From positions 8,145,878 to 8,209,877 of the forward strand of contig JAVGVS010000002.1 in assembly GCA_032718565.1 (NCBI GenBank): a DNA stretch of 64,000 nt, written 5' to 3'. Source of the stretch: Distichodus sexfasciatus (Eukaryota; Chordata; Actinopteri; Characiformes; Distichodontidae). The notes beneath the pieces are model-generated. The model saw only the letters and a list, made by a program, of their open reading frames with translations, was not told the DNA's origin and did no database searches. Positions 1-11,764 of this stretch are shown here, one piece after another. Numbering within the stretch: position 1 is the first letter of the stretch; every line of letters begins with the position of its first letter. The position numbers were made by a program, and so were the translations under genes.

Positions 1-2447
1 CACTTCAGCGAGGCATTTCCACATTTCAAAGCTTCCCATGAGACTCAGCTGTGGAAAGCAACTGCAAATGGCCTGCATTTAGAGCACTACTCTCGGATCT
101 GCTGCATCCCAATACAAAGTGACAGCATTTAATGTAAAGATGAAGAGAGATTTAAGCTGTCAGTGAAAGCACCACTTAACAGTGCAAAGGTAACTCCACC
201 AAGGGCAGACGTTCACATCCCAGCCACAGTGCAGTCAATAAGCAATTGCACCATGCCAGCACACGGGATTTGAATTGACACAATGACTGTTGGGTCAAAA
301 TGCAGAAAATGCAGCGGTAATTCAAGTATATCTATATTATCAGGTGAACTATATAAATGATCATATCACTATAAATAATGAGACTACTGGCCACTCATTA
401 ATTTTGTATTGTAGATCATGCATAAATAACACAATAGAATAACTAACAAAAGGTCTGGATATGCCTCTAGACGTAAGTGGTATTTATAGTATTTTGCTCT
501 TCCAGATATTCTGACCAAGCACTGGGTTTCCCCAAATCAACAATTCAGTATAAATGAGCATACAGATCTAGGGGTTTGGTGTTTACTTGCATTGTGTCTC
601 CTTTTTTATGGATGATCAAGATGAATCCATAAAGAATGTGTACACTAATAAACATAGAGGTTTTAATTATCTAAACTGCTTAGATCCCACCAGAAAACAA
701 GAATTTGCTTTACCTTGTGGTAAGACCAAAAATCTAAAATACTACAATGCAGTGGTTGGAAATGGAAACAAAACAAAAAATAAATCAATATATTTTCTGG
801 TGATGTCAACAGACATGAACAAACATAAACCAAGCTGATCTTAATGCTAGATGCTAGAACACAAATGCAAATGCCTGTAACATCTCATATGTACATGCAA
901 CTTTCCCCTCATTTAGTTCACACCAGTTATGTTATACGAGATTAAGTAATATGCAAAACACATTACAATATTTGTCGAAATCAATGTAAGGGTTAAAATC
1001 TGTATGTTAAAAATGGTGTTATAACTTGTTATTTGTTATCTAATATTAATATGTGTTATAACAGACAAAATATTGTTCCTCAAGGAATCCAAAAAGAGAA
1101 AAATGGTTAAAGGGTTTGTCTTGTTTCTTTTTTTAAATATATGTTTTAATACTGTGCTTCATAAAACCTATCGCAGTTATATGTTTATACATGAAGACAT
1201 ATAAGGCACATACATATAAGGACAACTTAAAAGGCCCTTAAGGACTTTAAGACCTTTTCTCTCCTACATTATTATTTTGCAGTTTCCTAAATGTTTGATT
1301 TCTAGGGTAAATGGTTATAAGAACGATCAATAAATTAGTTTTAACCATTGTTTGAGTTGACTGTTGTTACAGCTGGATTTTTTGTGATTGATTTTTACAG
1401 TTCTTCAAAGAACCATTCTTTTGTGATATCATTCTGAAGAAACTCTGTGTGGTGCTGAATGAACAGCTCCACCACGTCTCACACAAAAATATTCTTTCAC
1501 TGAATTGATGTGAGCAATCATATATTCCACAAAAATATAGTACTTGCTTTTAAAAGTTATATAAAACTGCTTCACAAATTCACCTTAAGAAGTTGACCTT
1601 TTACACAGGGGTTGACTATTCCCCACCCAAACACTGAATTTCACAAACATTAACGTTTTTTTAAATTATGCACCAGCACTGAATGCCACTGACCTTTGAT
1701 CTATGTGAGATACAGATGGTCCTCTTGAAGAAGTGGAAGGATCACCTTTGAGCACTGTAGTGGGCTCCCCTTTGTGCACCATCAGTTCCAAATCCTCATT
1801 CTCAAGTCCCGTCACTGTCCCAAGTTTAATTTCCAGGTCAGAAATGATGTCTTATTCTCACAAATTCAGCAGCAGGGAAAAAACATTCCCCTAGTCTCCT
1901 CACTTTAAGTGCCTCTGAGATTTTCACACTAAAATATTTATATTTTAAATGAAAAATATACCTTATATTTGAATTTATTTTTCTAAGGGATTTTCAGCTA
2001 AAAATCTCACATTAACCAAATTGTCAATGAACATACAAAGTGTGCTTTGGATGCAACTAGAGAACACCAATTGATACGATTATGGAAATATGTACATATT
2101 ACTCTGGTTCATTTGATACAAGGACTAGCAGTACAAGTATTAGCAGTAAACATGAGACTGACAAAGACGGTACATTTAAGAAAATAAATTTTGGCTTTAT
2201 GAAGATGTATTTGTGGGAGAGCTATTTACAAGAGCCGAATTCAGCTCAGTTAAGGCCGACGTGTCTGTGGTGCGCACAAGCACTGTTTTCTTTTTTTTCA
2301 AGTTAATTTCACTACCACCTGCCGCTATAAAATTGTGCTTTAATAATCATAATGTTTAAGCTATTAATAAATAAAGAATATAATGCAAGATCCTTTTATG
2401 TCTAAACTCATGTCTAATGTAACTGTTAATAAGAAAGGGATTATTCT
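1..2447. other. Intergenic DNA downstream of kcna5, no gene seen
   Basis: AT-rich unique-looking sequence with only short chance ORFs. Part may be distal kcna5 3' UTR. No tRNA, transposon end or long repeat was recognised here. Confidence 0.6.
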
Positions 2448-2453
2448 TTTATT
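2448..2453 (-). terminator. Candidate poly(A) signal for kcna5
   Basis: AATAAA on the minus strand, about 400 bp past the kcna5 stop. Other AT-rich candidates exist further downstream, so this is only a plausible first site. Confidence 0.3.
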
Positions 2454-2583
2454 TAAAACCTGGGACTTTCTGTCAATCATTTGTTGTGCAAGGATTCCTT
2501 TGCTCAGATGCACTTTATCTCTCGCTCTCTCTTTTTTTTTTTTTTTTACAGATCTACTCACAATATAAAATCTCACATGAGTA

Positions 2584-2823
2584 CCCTGCTGAAAAAACAG
2601 CCTGGTTCAGCAAGCTGGTATTAGCTGACCACTAACGTAATTTGGTCCCCAGACAACAAATTGTACTTAGAACCAGCTTAAAATTTTGAACCACCTCTGC
2701 AAAACATCTTAATCAGTGTTTTGACACCGTCATACCACCTTGACCAGCATCAAAACAGCAATAACCAGCTTGCAAACCAGCTTAAAAGTCCATGCTGATC
2801 TATACTGGTCTTTTCAGCAGGGG
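2584..2823. mobile_element. Small inverted-repeat DNA element (MITE-like) beyond the kcna5 stop
   Basis: About 240 bp bounded by inverted ends: CCCTGCTGAAAAAACAG on the left and the complement of CCCTGCTGAAAAGACCAG on the right. The interior carries repeated ACCAGC/GCTGG words. No coding capacity and no clear target-site duplication. Its edge is 28 bp from the kcna5 stop codon, so it probably lies within the transcribed 3' UTR. Confidence 0.7.
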
Positions 2824-2850
2824 TCACAGTAAAAAGTGGTGACTTGACCA

Positions 2851-4509
2851 CTACAGGTCAGTTTCTCTTGTGTCTAGGCAAAATGCGTAAAGGGAGCGCT
2901 TGATGTCTACGCTGCTATTCGCCTTAATGTTTGCCTTCTCTACAGATGCATTGACTCCGTCATTATTCTCCACGTCTGTCGTGGATTTCAGAGAAGATTT
3001 GCTCCGACTGCGTTTCAGCTCATTGCATGGGGTCTCCTGATCGCCACTGGGCTCATCTTTGAGCGAAGCCTGATCCTGATCAGTCTCTCGGTGGTAGAAG
3101 TAGTTGAAGTTGGACACAATGACGGGCACCGGCAATGCAATGGTCAGTACTCCAGCGATGGCGCACAGAGAACCAACAATCTTGCCCCCCACTGTTACTG
3201 GCCTCATGTCTCCATATCCCACTGTCGTCATTGTGACCACAGCCCACCAGAAAGCATCTGGGATGCTGGAGAAATGGGACTCTGGCTCATCTGCCTCAGC
3301 AAAGAACACAGCGCTGGAGAACAAGATGACTCCAATGAAAAGGAAGAAGATCAAGAGGCCCAGTTCCCGCATACTGGCCTTTAGAGTCTGGCCCAAGATT
3401 TGCAGGCCCTTGGAGTGTCTGGAAAGTTTGAATATTCTGAAAACTCTGACCAGTCTGATGACTCTGAGGATTGCCAATGACATGGCCTGTTGCTGTCCAT
3501 TGTTGTGCTCAGTACCCTGTTGCTCCGCCAGCTCAGTGCCCACTGTGATGAAGTAAGGCATAATGGACATTATGTCTATAATGTTCATGATAGTTTTGCT
3601 GAATTCCGACTTGCTGGGGCAGGCGAAGAACCTGACAAACAGTTCAAAAGTGAACCATATCACACATGTTGTTTCAATGATAAAAAAGGGGTCAGAGAAG
3701 GTGAGGGACGGACGGGTTTGGGTGCTATTGTCTGCCCGACTCGTCACCGGCAGCTCCCGCTCGTCACGGAACTCGGGCAAGGTCTCCAAGCAGAAAGTGA
3801 TAATCGATATAGTAATGACGATGACGGAGACTATGGCAATGCCCCGAGCAGGACTGGAACTTTCTGGGTATTCAAAGATGAGCCAGACCTGCTTCTGGAA
3901 CTCGTTCTGGGGCAAGGGCTTTTCCTCCTCCTTGATGAAGCCCTCATCCTCCCTGAACCGCTCCATCGCCTCCTCGCCCAGTTGATAAAACCGGATCTCG
4001 TCAGCAAAGACATCAATGGACACATTGACAGGCCTCCGAATTTTGCCTCCTGACTGATAAAAATAAAGGATCCCATCAAAACTTGGTCTGTTGCGGTCAA
4101 AGAAGTACTCATTCCTGAGAGGGTCAAAATACTTGATTCTTTTGTCTGGGTCTCCGAGCAAAGTATCAGGAAACTGGTTAAGGGTTCCCAGCTGGGTTTC
4201 ATATCTCAGGCCAGCGATGTTGATGAGAACTCGTTCGTTGCTCTCGTTGTCCACGTCCATATCCAGCAGGTCCTCGTCAAAGAGGTGCGGACTGTGGTCG
4301 GCGCGCAGCAGGGCGTCCATGGCGTTTTCGCTGCAGCTGAAAGTGTTGTTCATGTCGTTCATCTTCCACGAACTCGGCGTGTTCAGCTCTTTGCTGTAGT
4401 GTTCCTCACTCGGCCCCGTGTGGACGAAGGACGCCTGGCGCGCATCTCCGGCATTGCCCGCGCTTCCTTTCGCGCCGCCGTTCTCGAAACTCACCAAGGC
4501 TATCTCCAT
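2851..4509 (-). CDS. kcna5: Kv1.5-type voltage-gated K+ channel alpha subunit (552 aa, single coding exon)
   Basis: Plasma-membrane delayed-rectifier K+ channel subunit of the Shaker family; four subunits form the pore. Visible in the protein: T1 domain about residues 92-190, S1 about 222-243, N-glycosylation sequon N261-S-T in the S1-S2 loop, S2 about 273-298, S4 about 346-363 with the R/K-every-third pattern, S5 about 381-403, filter TVGYGD 429-434, then M435-R436 in the outer mouth, S6 with PVPV, and a C-terminal ETDL PDZ ligand. The start is secure: the first residues MEIALV and ENGGA match mammalian Kv1.5, and the ATG context (G at -3, G at +4) is good. The tail with SLYAFCLDT and RETDL is diagnostic of Kv1.5 against other Kv1 members, as is R436. 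The protein is about 60 residues shorter than human KCNA5 because the proline-rich SH3-binding stretch before T1 is absent. It is the last gene of the three in transcription order. Confidence 0.95.
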   Translation of the reverse strand: MEIALVSFENGGAKGSAGNAGDARQASFVHTGPSEEHYSKELNTPSSWKMNDMNNTFSCSENAMDALLRADHSPHLFDEDLLDMDVDNESNERVLINIAGLRYETQLGTLNQFPDTLLGDPDKRIKYFDPLRNEYFFDRNRPSFDGILYFYQSGGKIRRPVNVSIDVFADEIRFYQLGEEAMERFREDEGFIKEEEKPLPQNEFQKQVWLIFEYPESSSPARGIAIVSVIVITISIITFCLETLPEFRDERELPVTSRADNSTQTRPSLTFSDPFFIIETTCVIWFTFELFVRFFACPSKSEFSKTIMNIIDIMSIMPYFITVGTELAEQQGTEHNNGQQQAMSLAILRVIRLVRVFRIFKLSRHSKGLQILGQTLKASMRELGLLIFFLFIGVILFSSAVFFAEADEPESHFSSIPDAFWWAVVTMTTVGYGDMRPVTVGGKIVGSLCAIAGVLTIALPVPVIVSNFNYFYHRETDQDQASLKDEPSGDQETPCNELKRSRSKSSLKSTTDVENNDGVNASVEKANIKANSSVDIKRSLYAFCLDTRETDL

Positions 4510-4531
4510 TTCGGAGCCATTAAAAATTCAT
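4500..4531 (-). promoter_or_regulatory. Two chained short upstream ORFs at the kcna5 start codon
   Basis: Reading the minus strand, a 3-codon ORF (4531-4520) ends in TAA, whose last A is the first base of a second ATG (4520). That second ORF has 6 codons and stops with TAG at 4502-4500, overlapping the kcna5 ATG at 4509-4507 in another frame. The second uATG has T at -3, a weak context, while kcna5 has G at -3 and G at +4, so leaky scanning is plausible. Confidence 0.55.
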
Positions 4532-4662
4532 CAAGCGGAGACCTGTGGAGTCGGAGCGGAAATCCCTCGCCGTGCGGCGCGTCGCTTTCTCCAGTCAACC
4601 AGGGAAAGTGGGTGAAAAATCCAAAGCGCTTCCTCTCCTATTTCTCCAAACCCGTATAGCGA

Positions 4663-4671
4663 CTATATAAA
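4663..4671 (-). promoter_or_regulatory. Possible TATA-like element upstream of kcna5
   Basis: The minus strand reads TTTATATAG about 155 bp 5' of the kcna5 ATG; the plus strand of the same site reads TATATAAAG, a better TATA match pointing away from the gene. Mammalian KCNA5 promoters are not known for strong TATA boxes, so the assignment is weak. Confidence 0.25.
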
Positions 4672-4814
4672 GTAAATAAGAACAGAAAGAACTGAGGGAA
4701 GACGCGGAAAGAAAAGGAAAGATTACTCCTGTCGTCAAAATCAATCCGTATTCCGGCGCTGACAGGGAATCCTCTGGACACGTTTTACAGTGGCGATGCT
4801 CCCAACTCGGGGAG

Positions 4815-4815
4815 T

Positions 4816-4852
<37 letters not shown>

Positions 4853-4870
4853 AGGGAGGGAGGGAGGGAT
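4815..4870. repeat. (GA)n followed by (GGGA)n tract 5' of kcna5
   Basis: A pure polypurine run on the plus strand about 310-360 bp upstream of the kcna5 ATG: dinucleotide GA, then about six GGGA units. Polypurine mirror repeats of this kind can form triplex DNA. Confidence 0.9.
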
Positions 4871-5288
4871 GGAAGAGGGGTTGTCTCTCCTCTTCACAAA
4901 CGAAACGACTTACCTGTGAAATGTAGATTTTAAGCTCATTCAGATATTATTTCAATTATTAAATACACTAAATAATATCCAAAATACGACTTTAAATATT
5001 AAATGTATTTGAAATATATGTGTACTATATGTATACATGTACATTTATGGGCACGCCATAGAATATGTCATACACAATGTGTTACAGGTTATCATACAAA
5101 ACATCTACGGATGCTTGAAATATTTTTGCAAGCCAATGTACTGTATATATGAGTGTGAGGCTGACAGTGATTTTTGTTGCTTTTCATCCCCCCACTTATT
5201 AGAATTTGTAGTACATATACTAAGACAGCATACAGAACATTCATGGATGGGTGAACATGTTTTGCCTGGGGTTAAGTTGCATCACCAA

Positions 5289-5321
5289 ATGTGTGTGTGT
5301 GCATGTGTCTCTGTGTGTGTC

Positions 5322-5357
<36 letters not shown>

Positions 5358-5401
5358 GTGTGTGTGTGTGTGTGTTCCATCCCTCTCTCGCTCTCTGTCT
5401 T
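5289..5401. repeat. Compound GT/CT dinucleotide repeat 5' of kcna5
   Basis: Alternating blocks (GT)n, (TC)n, (GT)n, (CT)n over about 110 bp, 0.8-0.9 kb upstream of the kcna5 ATG. Confidence 0.9.
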
Positions 5402-6068
5402 GGTGACGCACTTCGTAATGCAACTGAACATGGATGTGCTAGAAAAATAGATGTTCAGTTTGAGGTTGTCATAATCAGTTAATGTGTGTGTGCTCTATTC
5501 TGAGATTTAAAGACTTGTTGTAAATATGAAACAATGACCTTTTTTAACCAGGCTGTCTAAATAACGTTGCATGTTCAACTTGCCTCAATTTTGAGCAAAT
5601 TTAACAAGGTATGATAGTAAGAGTGTTAATGCCCAGAAAATGACTTATCTTTTTGTCCACACAGTGTACAGTGATCACATGATTTGTGTGCCTGTCATCC
5701 CTCTCCCATAGGACTGAACACCACAGCCATAGCAACAACACCTCTAAGTTGGTCTATTTCTCTAGAGAACACTGAATCAGGAAAATGTAAATGGCTAAGA
5801 CTCATGAATCACATGATAAGAACCATTCTCCAAGCCATCTGATAAAGTTGCACTTCTATTATTCAAGGCCACTATTGTGTTTGCAAATATGTCAGATATG
5901 TGGACATTCGTTAGTTTTAACAACTACAACTGCTGATTTTAACAACTGTTAATGATGTTAAAAAAGAATTATGTTACACAATCAGTGCCTGCAGATTTTT
6001 CATGACCTTCAACATTTTCCACTGCCTTACTTAACTTTATCACTTGCAGAATACTGTGTGTGAGACAG

Positions 6069-6070
<2 letters not shown>

Positions 6071-6103
<33 letters not shown>
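6071..6103. repeat. (GA)n microsatellite
   Basis: Pure GA dinucleotide run. Confidence 0.9.
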
Positions 6104-6105
<2 letters not shown>

Positions 6106-6847
6106 CTACTGCCGAAAATCCAGGCTGATGACTGTCTGTGATGGCATGAATGGCATGGTGAGTGAGAAGATCATGGAGAAGGAATGAGAATGTATGAGAA
6201 GATGGATCCCATAAGAAGAAAGTCATGTAGTGATAGTGAAAAGTATAGAGAGAGAAAGACAAAGAGGTGGATAGGATGGGTGAGTGGGGCAGTTGGAGGG
6301 AGTGGATGGTTCTGCATGGACGGAGTGAGCCTGTAATCTTTGCTGAGAATTAGTGCATTGTGGGATGGAGCTTCGGGGGAAGCCATGTAGCAGAGCCAGA
6401 CTGGAGGAAGTACAATTCTCATTAAAAGGCCAGAGCACAGACAACATGTGATCAAATAGATGAATGGATGCATAAGAACATGCTTATAACAGTTACTAAA
6501 CGTAAGCATTTTTGATACATGGGGACAACCTTTACTGTTGAAAAGTTTGAAATAAATGGTTTGCAAGAAAGAATGTTTTGTTATCATTTAGCCAGCTATA
6601 AAAATAGTTTTCAGAATAAATAATTAAACATTTGATCAGTCTAAAATGACCTGGATACTGTTAGCAAACAGAATGTCAAAAAATATTATCACTTTTCATG
6701 ATTTCTTGACTTTGCTAAGTAATGATTTTGATGTCTTACAAGCAAGAACTAAATTACAATTAGTACACATTATCATATAAAAAAATAATTATTTAAAACC
6801 CTAAAATATAAAATATCTAATATTGGGTCTGTTGTTAAGTTTATACT

Positions 6848-6968
6848 GGGGGTTTAGTTGGCGCACTGCTCCTTCAGGAATGGGTCAAATGCAGAGGTCA
6901 CATTTCATTGCGGTGCACTCTGTGCTGTGCTGTGGTGTGTTCACAATGACAAATAATTACTCACTTTC
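6848..6968 (+). mobile_element. SINE family B, 3' fragment
   Basis: Shares the family B body (GGGTCAAATGCAGAGGTCAC, then GTGGTGTGTTCACAATGAC) with the copies at 9692, 19430, 20963 and 25015 but lacks the tRNA-like head. Confidence 0.7.
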
Positions 6969-9691
6969 CACTTTGAAAATAATGTAAGACTGACATAACA
7001 TATATCCCATCAGGGGATGACTGTCACTATTCTCTGCAGAACTTTGGCCACAATAGGCATCTGTGTCCATCTGTTACAACTCCATTACACACTCCTGAGC
7101 TCCTAAATTGTTAGACACCTTTCCCTTTAGTTCTTATGTAATGAGCATGTGCACACACACATACACATCTTGGGCTCTAATATAAACTCCAGTGTATGTT
7201 TTCCTTAGTCCTCAGTGGCAGATGTTATGTGTTCACCTGTCAGAATTAGTCTTCAGAAATAAGCAAACGTTATTAATAGTATGTCAACATCTGCTTTCTT
7301 AACAGAATGAACACACAAGGCATCAAAATATTTAAATCATGTATATTTTGACATCTAAATGTTGAGTCATCAAAGCTCTAGAATTGTTATCACCCTCTGC
7401 TTTTGTCCTCAAAGTTTTTCTCTCACAGATGCATAAGGATACATGAATGAGTACAAATTATGTCATTTAGAAGATTAAAAAACCAAATATAAAATATTTT
7501 ATTCAGTGAAAATACAGCTCAAAGAGCACAACATGCTATGAAAATAAAATATATAGACATGTCTTCAAACTAAAATACAATTCATTCAGTGTGTGTCAAA
7601 ATATCTTATTGAATTTTAAAACTGTTTAAAAATCCAAACGCAATTGACTGCAATTCTCAGCCGAAACCAGAGCTGCTCCACATGTGACATGGCCCAGTGA
7701 AGCAAGGCAAGGCCTAACGAAGGACCTCATATGTTTCTTATGCTTGCTTCCAAGAGCGTGACGGAGGGCTTGCATTTCACTGAAACATGACCATGGAGGG
7801 GAAAAGGATGTGGTGAAGAAAATGATGGCATGCAAGCCTTTACCTCTCCAGCAATTGCACTGTCAACAAATCAGTTTTACCTAAAAGTGAAAAAAAGAGT
7901 GACCTATTTAAAAGGTTAAAGTTCTCAGGCTGCACCGGATTAGTGGGAAAATATAGGGAGGAGAATTTCTATATATATCCCTTTCTTATCTTTTGAGCCC
8001 AGCTTCATCTAGATAAGAGGTGGGTGAATCTTACAAAGATGAAAGCACTGTCCTCAGACCTGAAGGAATACTAAACCACACTAACAGTGCGCAACTCCCC
8101 GCTGGCTATAGCATATTTTAGCGCATTATAAAACTATGGTCACATTAACACGACATACAAATACCAACATAAAATATATTTCACAGCTCTTTTTCTGTAG
8201 ACAAACCTGACTGCAGAAAAATACACTTTTGAGGGAGTGGCTGTCTAATTAACACAAACCCAGATGCAGAAACAAACAGATGTGAGAATTTAATGAAGAT
8301 CCACATCAACATTAATTAGTGCCATTGTTTTATGAAGAGGACCAGATCTGAACAAAGGTAAGCTCAATTCTGGACATAGGATGCAGTTGGTATTGTGTGC
8401 GGTGTTGGCCCTGAAAGTCAAAAAGCTTTCAGCATTTATTTGGGAAATTAAGAGTCAAAAGAGTGTCTTTGCAAGTGTCTGCATCTGTATAGGTGTGTGC
8501 TTGCTACATGCATTTCTGCAGAGGGATTCCAGGATAGTCCTAAATTTGTGTGTATATCTGTATATAACTTTCTGGGCGCAAGCATAAAATGGTGTGTGTT
8601 TGCCCATGTGCATGTGCTTCGGATGAGGAGCAATGGGAAAAGGCCCTGGCAGTAGTGTTGTATTTCTGTGCTGATGCTGAGCTCTTGGGTGCTTCAGGTC
8701 GTCTTCGGTAGCAGCTGAGGGGAACTGTAACCATAACAACAGGTAACCACTAACAACCGGCATTGATGGTGGTAAGCGCTTGGGCGATCACCTCTAATTG
8801 CAGAGGGAGAATACAACGGCTGGAATTAGCAGTTTGGTCATGGTGATATCCTCACTGCTGCTTTACCCGATGCCAGCGATTTTTTTCCAGCACACAGCCA
8901 GCTATGTCACAACAAAATGCTGATGAGGACCTTCCCTAAAGATTACCCAAAAAAGCAGGATAAATGTAATTTGGGAAGAAGAAGAATAATAACTAATATG
9001 GCAAACATACTTGTATTTGATTGGCAGCACTTCTTATACTGTGCTATTTAAATTGAGGTTCTTAACACAAACAATGAAATAGGCAAAATAAAACTTTACA
9101 ACGCTACCAACTTCCGCTTGTTTGGTGGTTTTGTAATTATAGAAATTTTGGATAAATTTCTTGGATATGGAGGAAGATATGGGCAGCATTTACAAGTTGG
9201 AGGAAACTGTGAGTTGTATCTGTATTCTGACATGGTTGTTTGACAATTCTCAGTTCCATGTTGGCAGAATGTTACACTAAGTATCTTAACCAAGTCAGAT
9301 GCGATGTGAATGTATGTTTAAAAATAGAATGGTTTTAATATTCTGGTTTTAATCTCATCCTTTCTGGTCTGACCACAGCACGCAGCAGGAAGGAACTATG
9401 TGGGTAGACAGAAGGATTAGATTAGATTTGAATTTTCATGCCATATACTGTATGTCATGTACCTTTATGAAGATGAAGGTTGAAAATTCCAATGAGCACA
9501 TCAGAATTAAATTTGTTGTGCATCTACATATCTGTGCCTTTAATGAGTGGGACTGGTGTTAATTTGTGTGCATAATTTATTTACTGGAAGGCAGGTATTT
9601 AGATCTCTGGCATCATGTAAATTACTGTAAATAAGCATAAAACAAAATACTGTATATATACCAAAATTCTTATTACCAGGCCACTGAACAA

Positions 9692-9945
9692 GGAGCAGTT
9701 CTTAGAGTAGTGGTTAGGGAGTTAGTCCCAAGACCTGAGGGTCTATGGTTCAAGATCCAGACAGGTAAAAGTACCACTGAGGTACTCAGGACTAAGGTAC
9801 CATCCCCAGGCACTGCCCCCAGGTGGTGCACATCAGCTGCCCGCTGCTCCTTTACGGATGGGTCAAATGCAGAGGTCACATTTCGTTGTGGTGCACTGTG
9901 TGCTGTGCTATTCTTTGTTTACAATGACTAATAATCACTCATTTT
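9692..9945 (+). mobile_element. SINE family B, near full length
   Basis: The tRNA-like head has a box A-like TAGTGGTTAGGGAG and a box B-like GGTTCAAGATCC. The body runs GTACCACTGAGGTACTCA, GGTGCACATCAGCTGCCC, then GGGTCAAATGCAGAGGTCAC. Best-preserved plus-strand copy of this family here. Confidence 0.75.
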
Positions 9946-10600
9946 AATTCACTTTAATATTGCTTATTCAGATATTTTAGTGAGAATCCAAATGAATCCA
10001 GCGATCCTGGTGAAAACATGTTGACTTAATTTGTTGCTCACCTACTGGATTTTTGCTTGATAACTTCTTAATTTCTTAAAATTCTCTCTTCATTATTGCA
10101 CTGATTAACCTACTGAACCAGAAAAGGTTATGCAAAAAACACAGATTTGTCAAATAAAATATTATATTCTATCATAGGCATAGGCATGGTTTTTGACAGT
10201 ATGTATCAGAGAGAGAGAGAAAGTCACGCTCTAAAGCACCTTAAGGCGGGAGGGGTCTGGATGAGTAACACTGACCCTCCCACTTTCTGACATGGGCAGG
10301 GTTGGCACAGAGGATTGCACATAGACAGCAAGACATTAAAAAAGTGGGAGAAACAAAAGAATAGTAGATGGGATGAGGAGACCATGAGATGGAGGGAAGG
10401 AGCATGGAAAGTGGGGAGGAAAAGAGGCGACGGAGGCAGCACGTGAATTCTGGCATGAGGGGAAGGCATCCTGACAGCCTGGTAATAAGGGTGTATGGGC
10501 GTATGGAGAGGGCACGTGCAGGCGGGGGAAGCCGGGACACACCACGTCATGTCGTGCCACTCATGCATAAACACACTGAGCTAGACCTTTACCCGCTCCA

Positions 10601-10602
<2 letters not shown>

Positions 10603-10631
<29 letters not shown>

Positions 10632-10632
10632 T
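10603..10632. repeat. (GA)n microsatellite
   Basis: Pure GA run at the end of a purine-rich stretch that starts near 10385. Confidence 0.85.
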
Positions 10633-11728
10633 GAGCGACTGAGACATGCTTCTGACTGGAATGGGTATAGGTTGTTCTAAAAATCAGTGGGTGAGAAATG
10701 AGTATGTCCGATTACTACATATTATACAAATTATATATCTTTTTATGTCTCTCCATGTCTCTGCATGAGAGTATAACTCAGAAAATTCACACTCATATTT
10801 ATGTCTCCTGGCCCAGTGAACAATGGCACATAAACTAAAACTGGAAATAATTATCAGTCATTTTTGCGGAACGCTAGTTTGCTTAGTTATTTCAGCATGA
10901 CGGTCACTATGATGCAAATTAATTTGAGGAATGTACATGTATGTTATCCTTATATTGATTTTTGGGCTTTTATTTTCTTTATGACAATAACAATATAAAA
11001 AAAGACTTTTATTATGTTATTTTATATTCTGCAAGTACATATCCAACAGAAGCCATTGAATCCTCTTTTCATTGTTTTCTCATGCCTACCTTTTCATAAT
11101 TTCAGGGTACTGAACAATCCTTGATTGCTTATGTTTACAATCTCTCTATTCAGTTACATTTCAGTTTAGCCACGTCAACGTCATATGGGTCGTTCTGTAG
11201 TGCAGTCCCAGAAAAACAGGAGGGTGAATGTAGACAGTGGCAGCTCACTCTGTGCTAACGCCGTCTTCAGAATGGGTTAAGTCCTAATGCACAGAGCATA
11301 GGGGAATGGGCCAGAGGTTAATGGCATCAGATTCAGCAACCACAAGCAGTAGAGCCATGAGAAGGAGGTAAACATATGTCAGTGCTTTTGTTAGTTTTTT
11401 TCATGTTTCGTATCCTTCCTTCTTGAGTGTATTCCTTCAGATTTGAAACTGGACATAGCTTTATCTACCCATTGACCTATGCAAAAAGGAATGCTGTTGT
11501 TCTCTTGAATGGCACAGATCTCAAAATCATGTTTTAGGGACAGTTGTATGCTTGAAAAGGAGCAAAGTCACAAATAAGCTTGTTTACCTAGATTCTCTGG
11601 TGACACCTGATAACCAACAGGGAAATAAAAAAGTAAAGTCAAATATAACAGATACTGTGACTTCAGACACAAATGTACATAAAGATTATATAATGGGCAA
11701 AGTGAAGGCAGGAAGACAGACCTGAGAG

Positions 11729-11764
11729 AAACACACACACACAAACACACACACACACACACCC
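11729..11764. repeat. (AC)n microsatellite
   Basis: Interrupted AC run. Confidence 0.85.

Larger units (their letters stand above)
5402..9690. other. Intergenic DNA 5' of kcna5, no gene seen
   Basis: Contains a (GA)n tract at 6071-6103 and a partial SINE at 6848-6968. The remainder is AT-rich with chance ORFs that resemble no known protein. Distal kcna5 regulatory DNA could lie here but nothing specific is visible. Confidence 0.6.

Noticed and set aside
587..838. 83-codon frame at the left edge
   Set aside because: AT-rich, lysine/asparagine-rich, no recognisable family, no splice or promoter support.
1438..1458. REST/RE1 site (GGTGCTGAA half site)
   Set aside because: Only one half matches well; the other half has too many mismatches.
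3091..4659. Plus-strand open frames opposite kcna5
   Set aside because: Antisense shadows of the conserved channel coding sequence. Similar shadows occur opposite kcna1 and kcna6.
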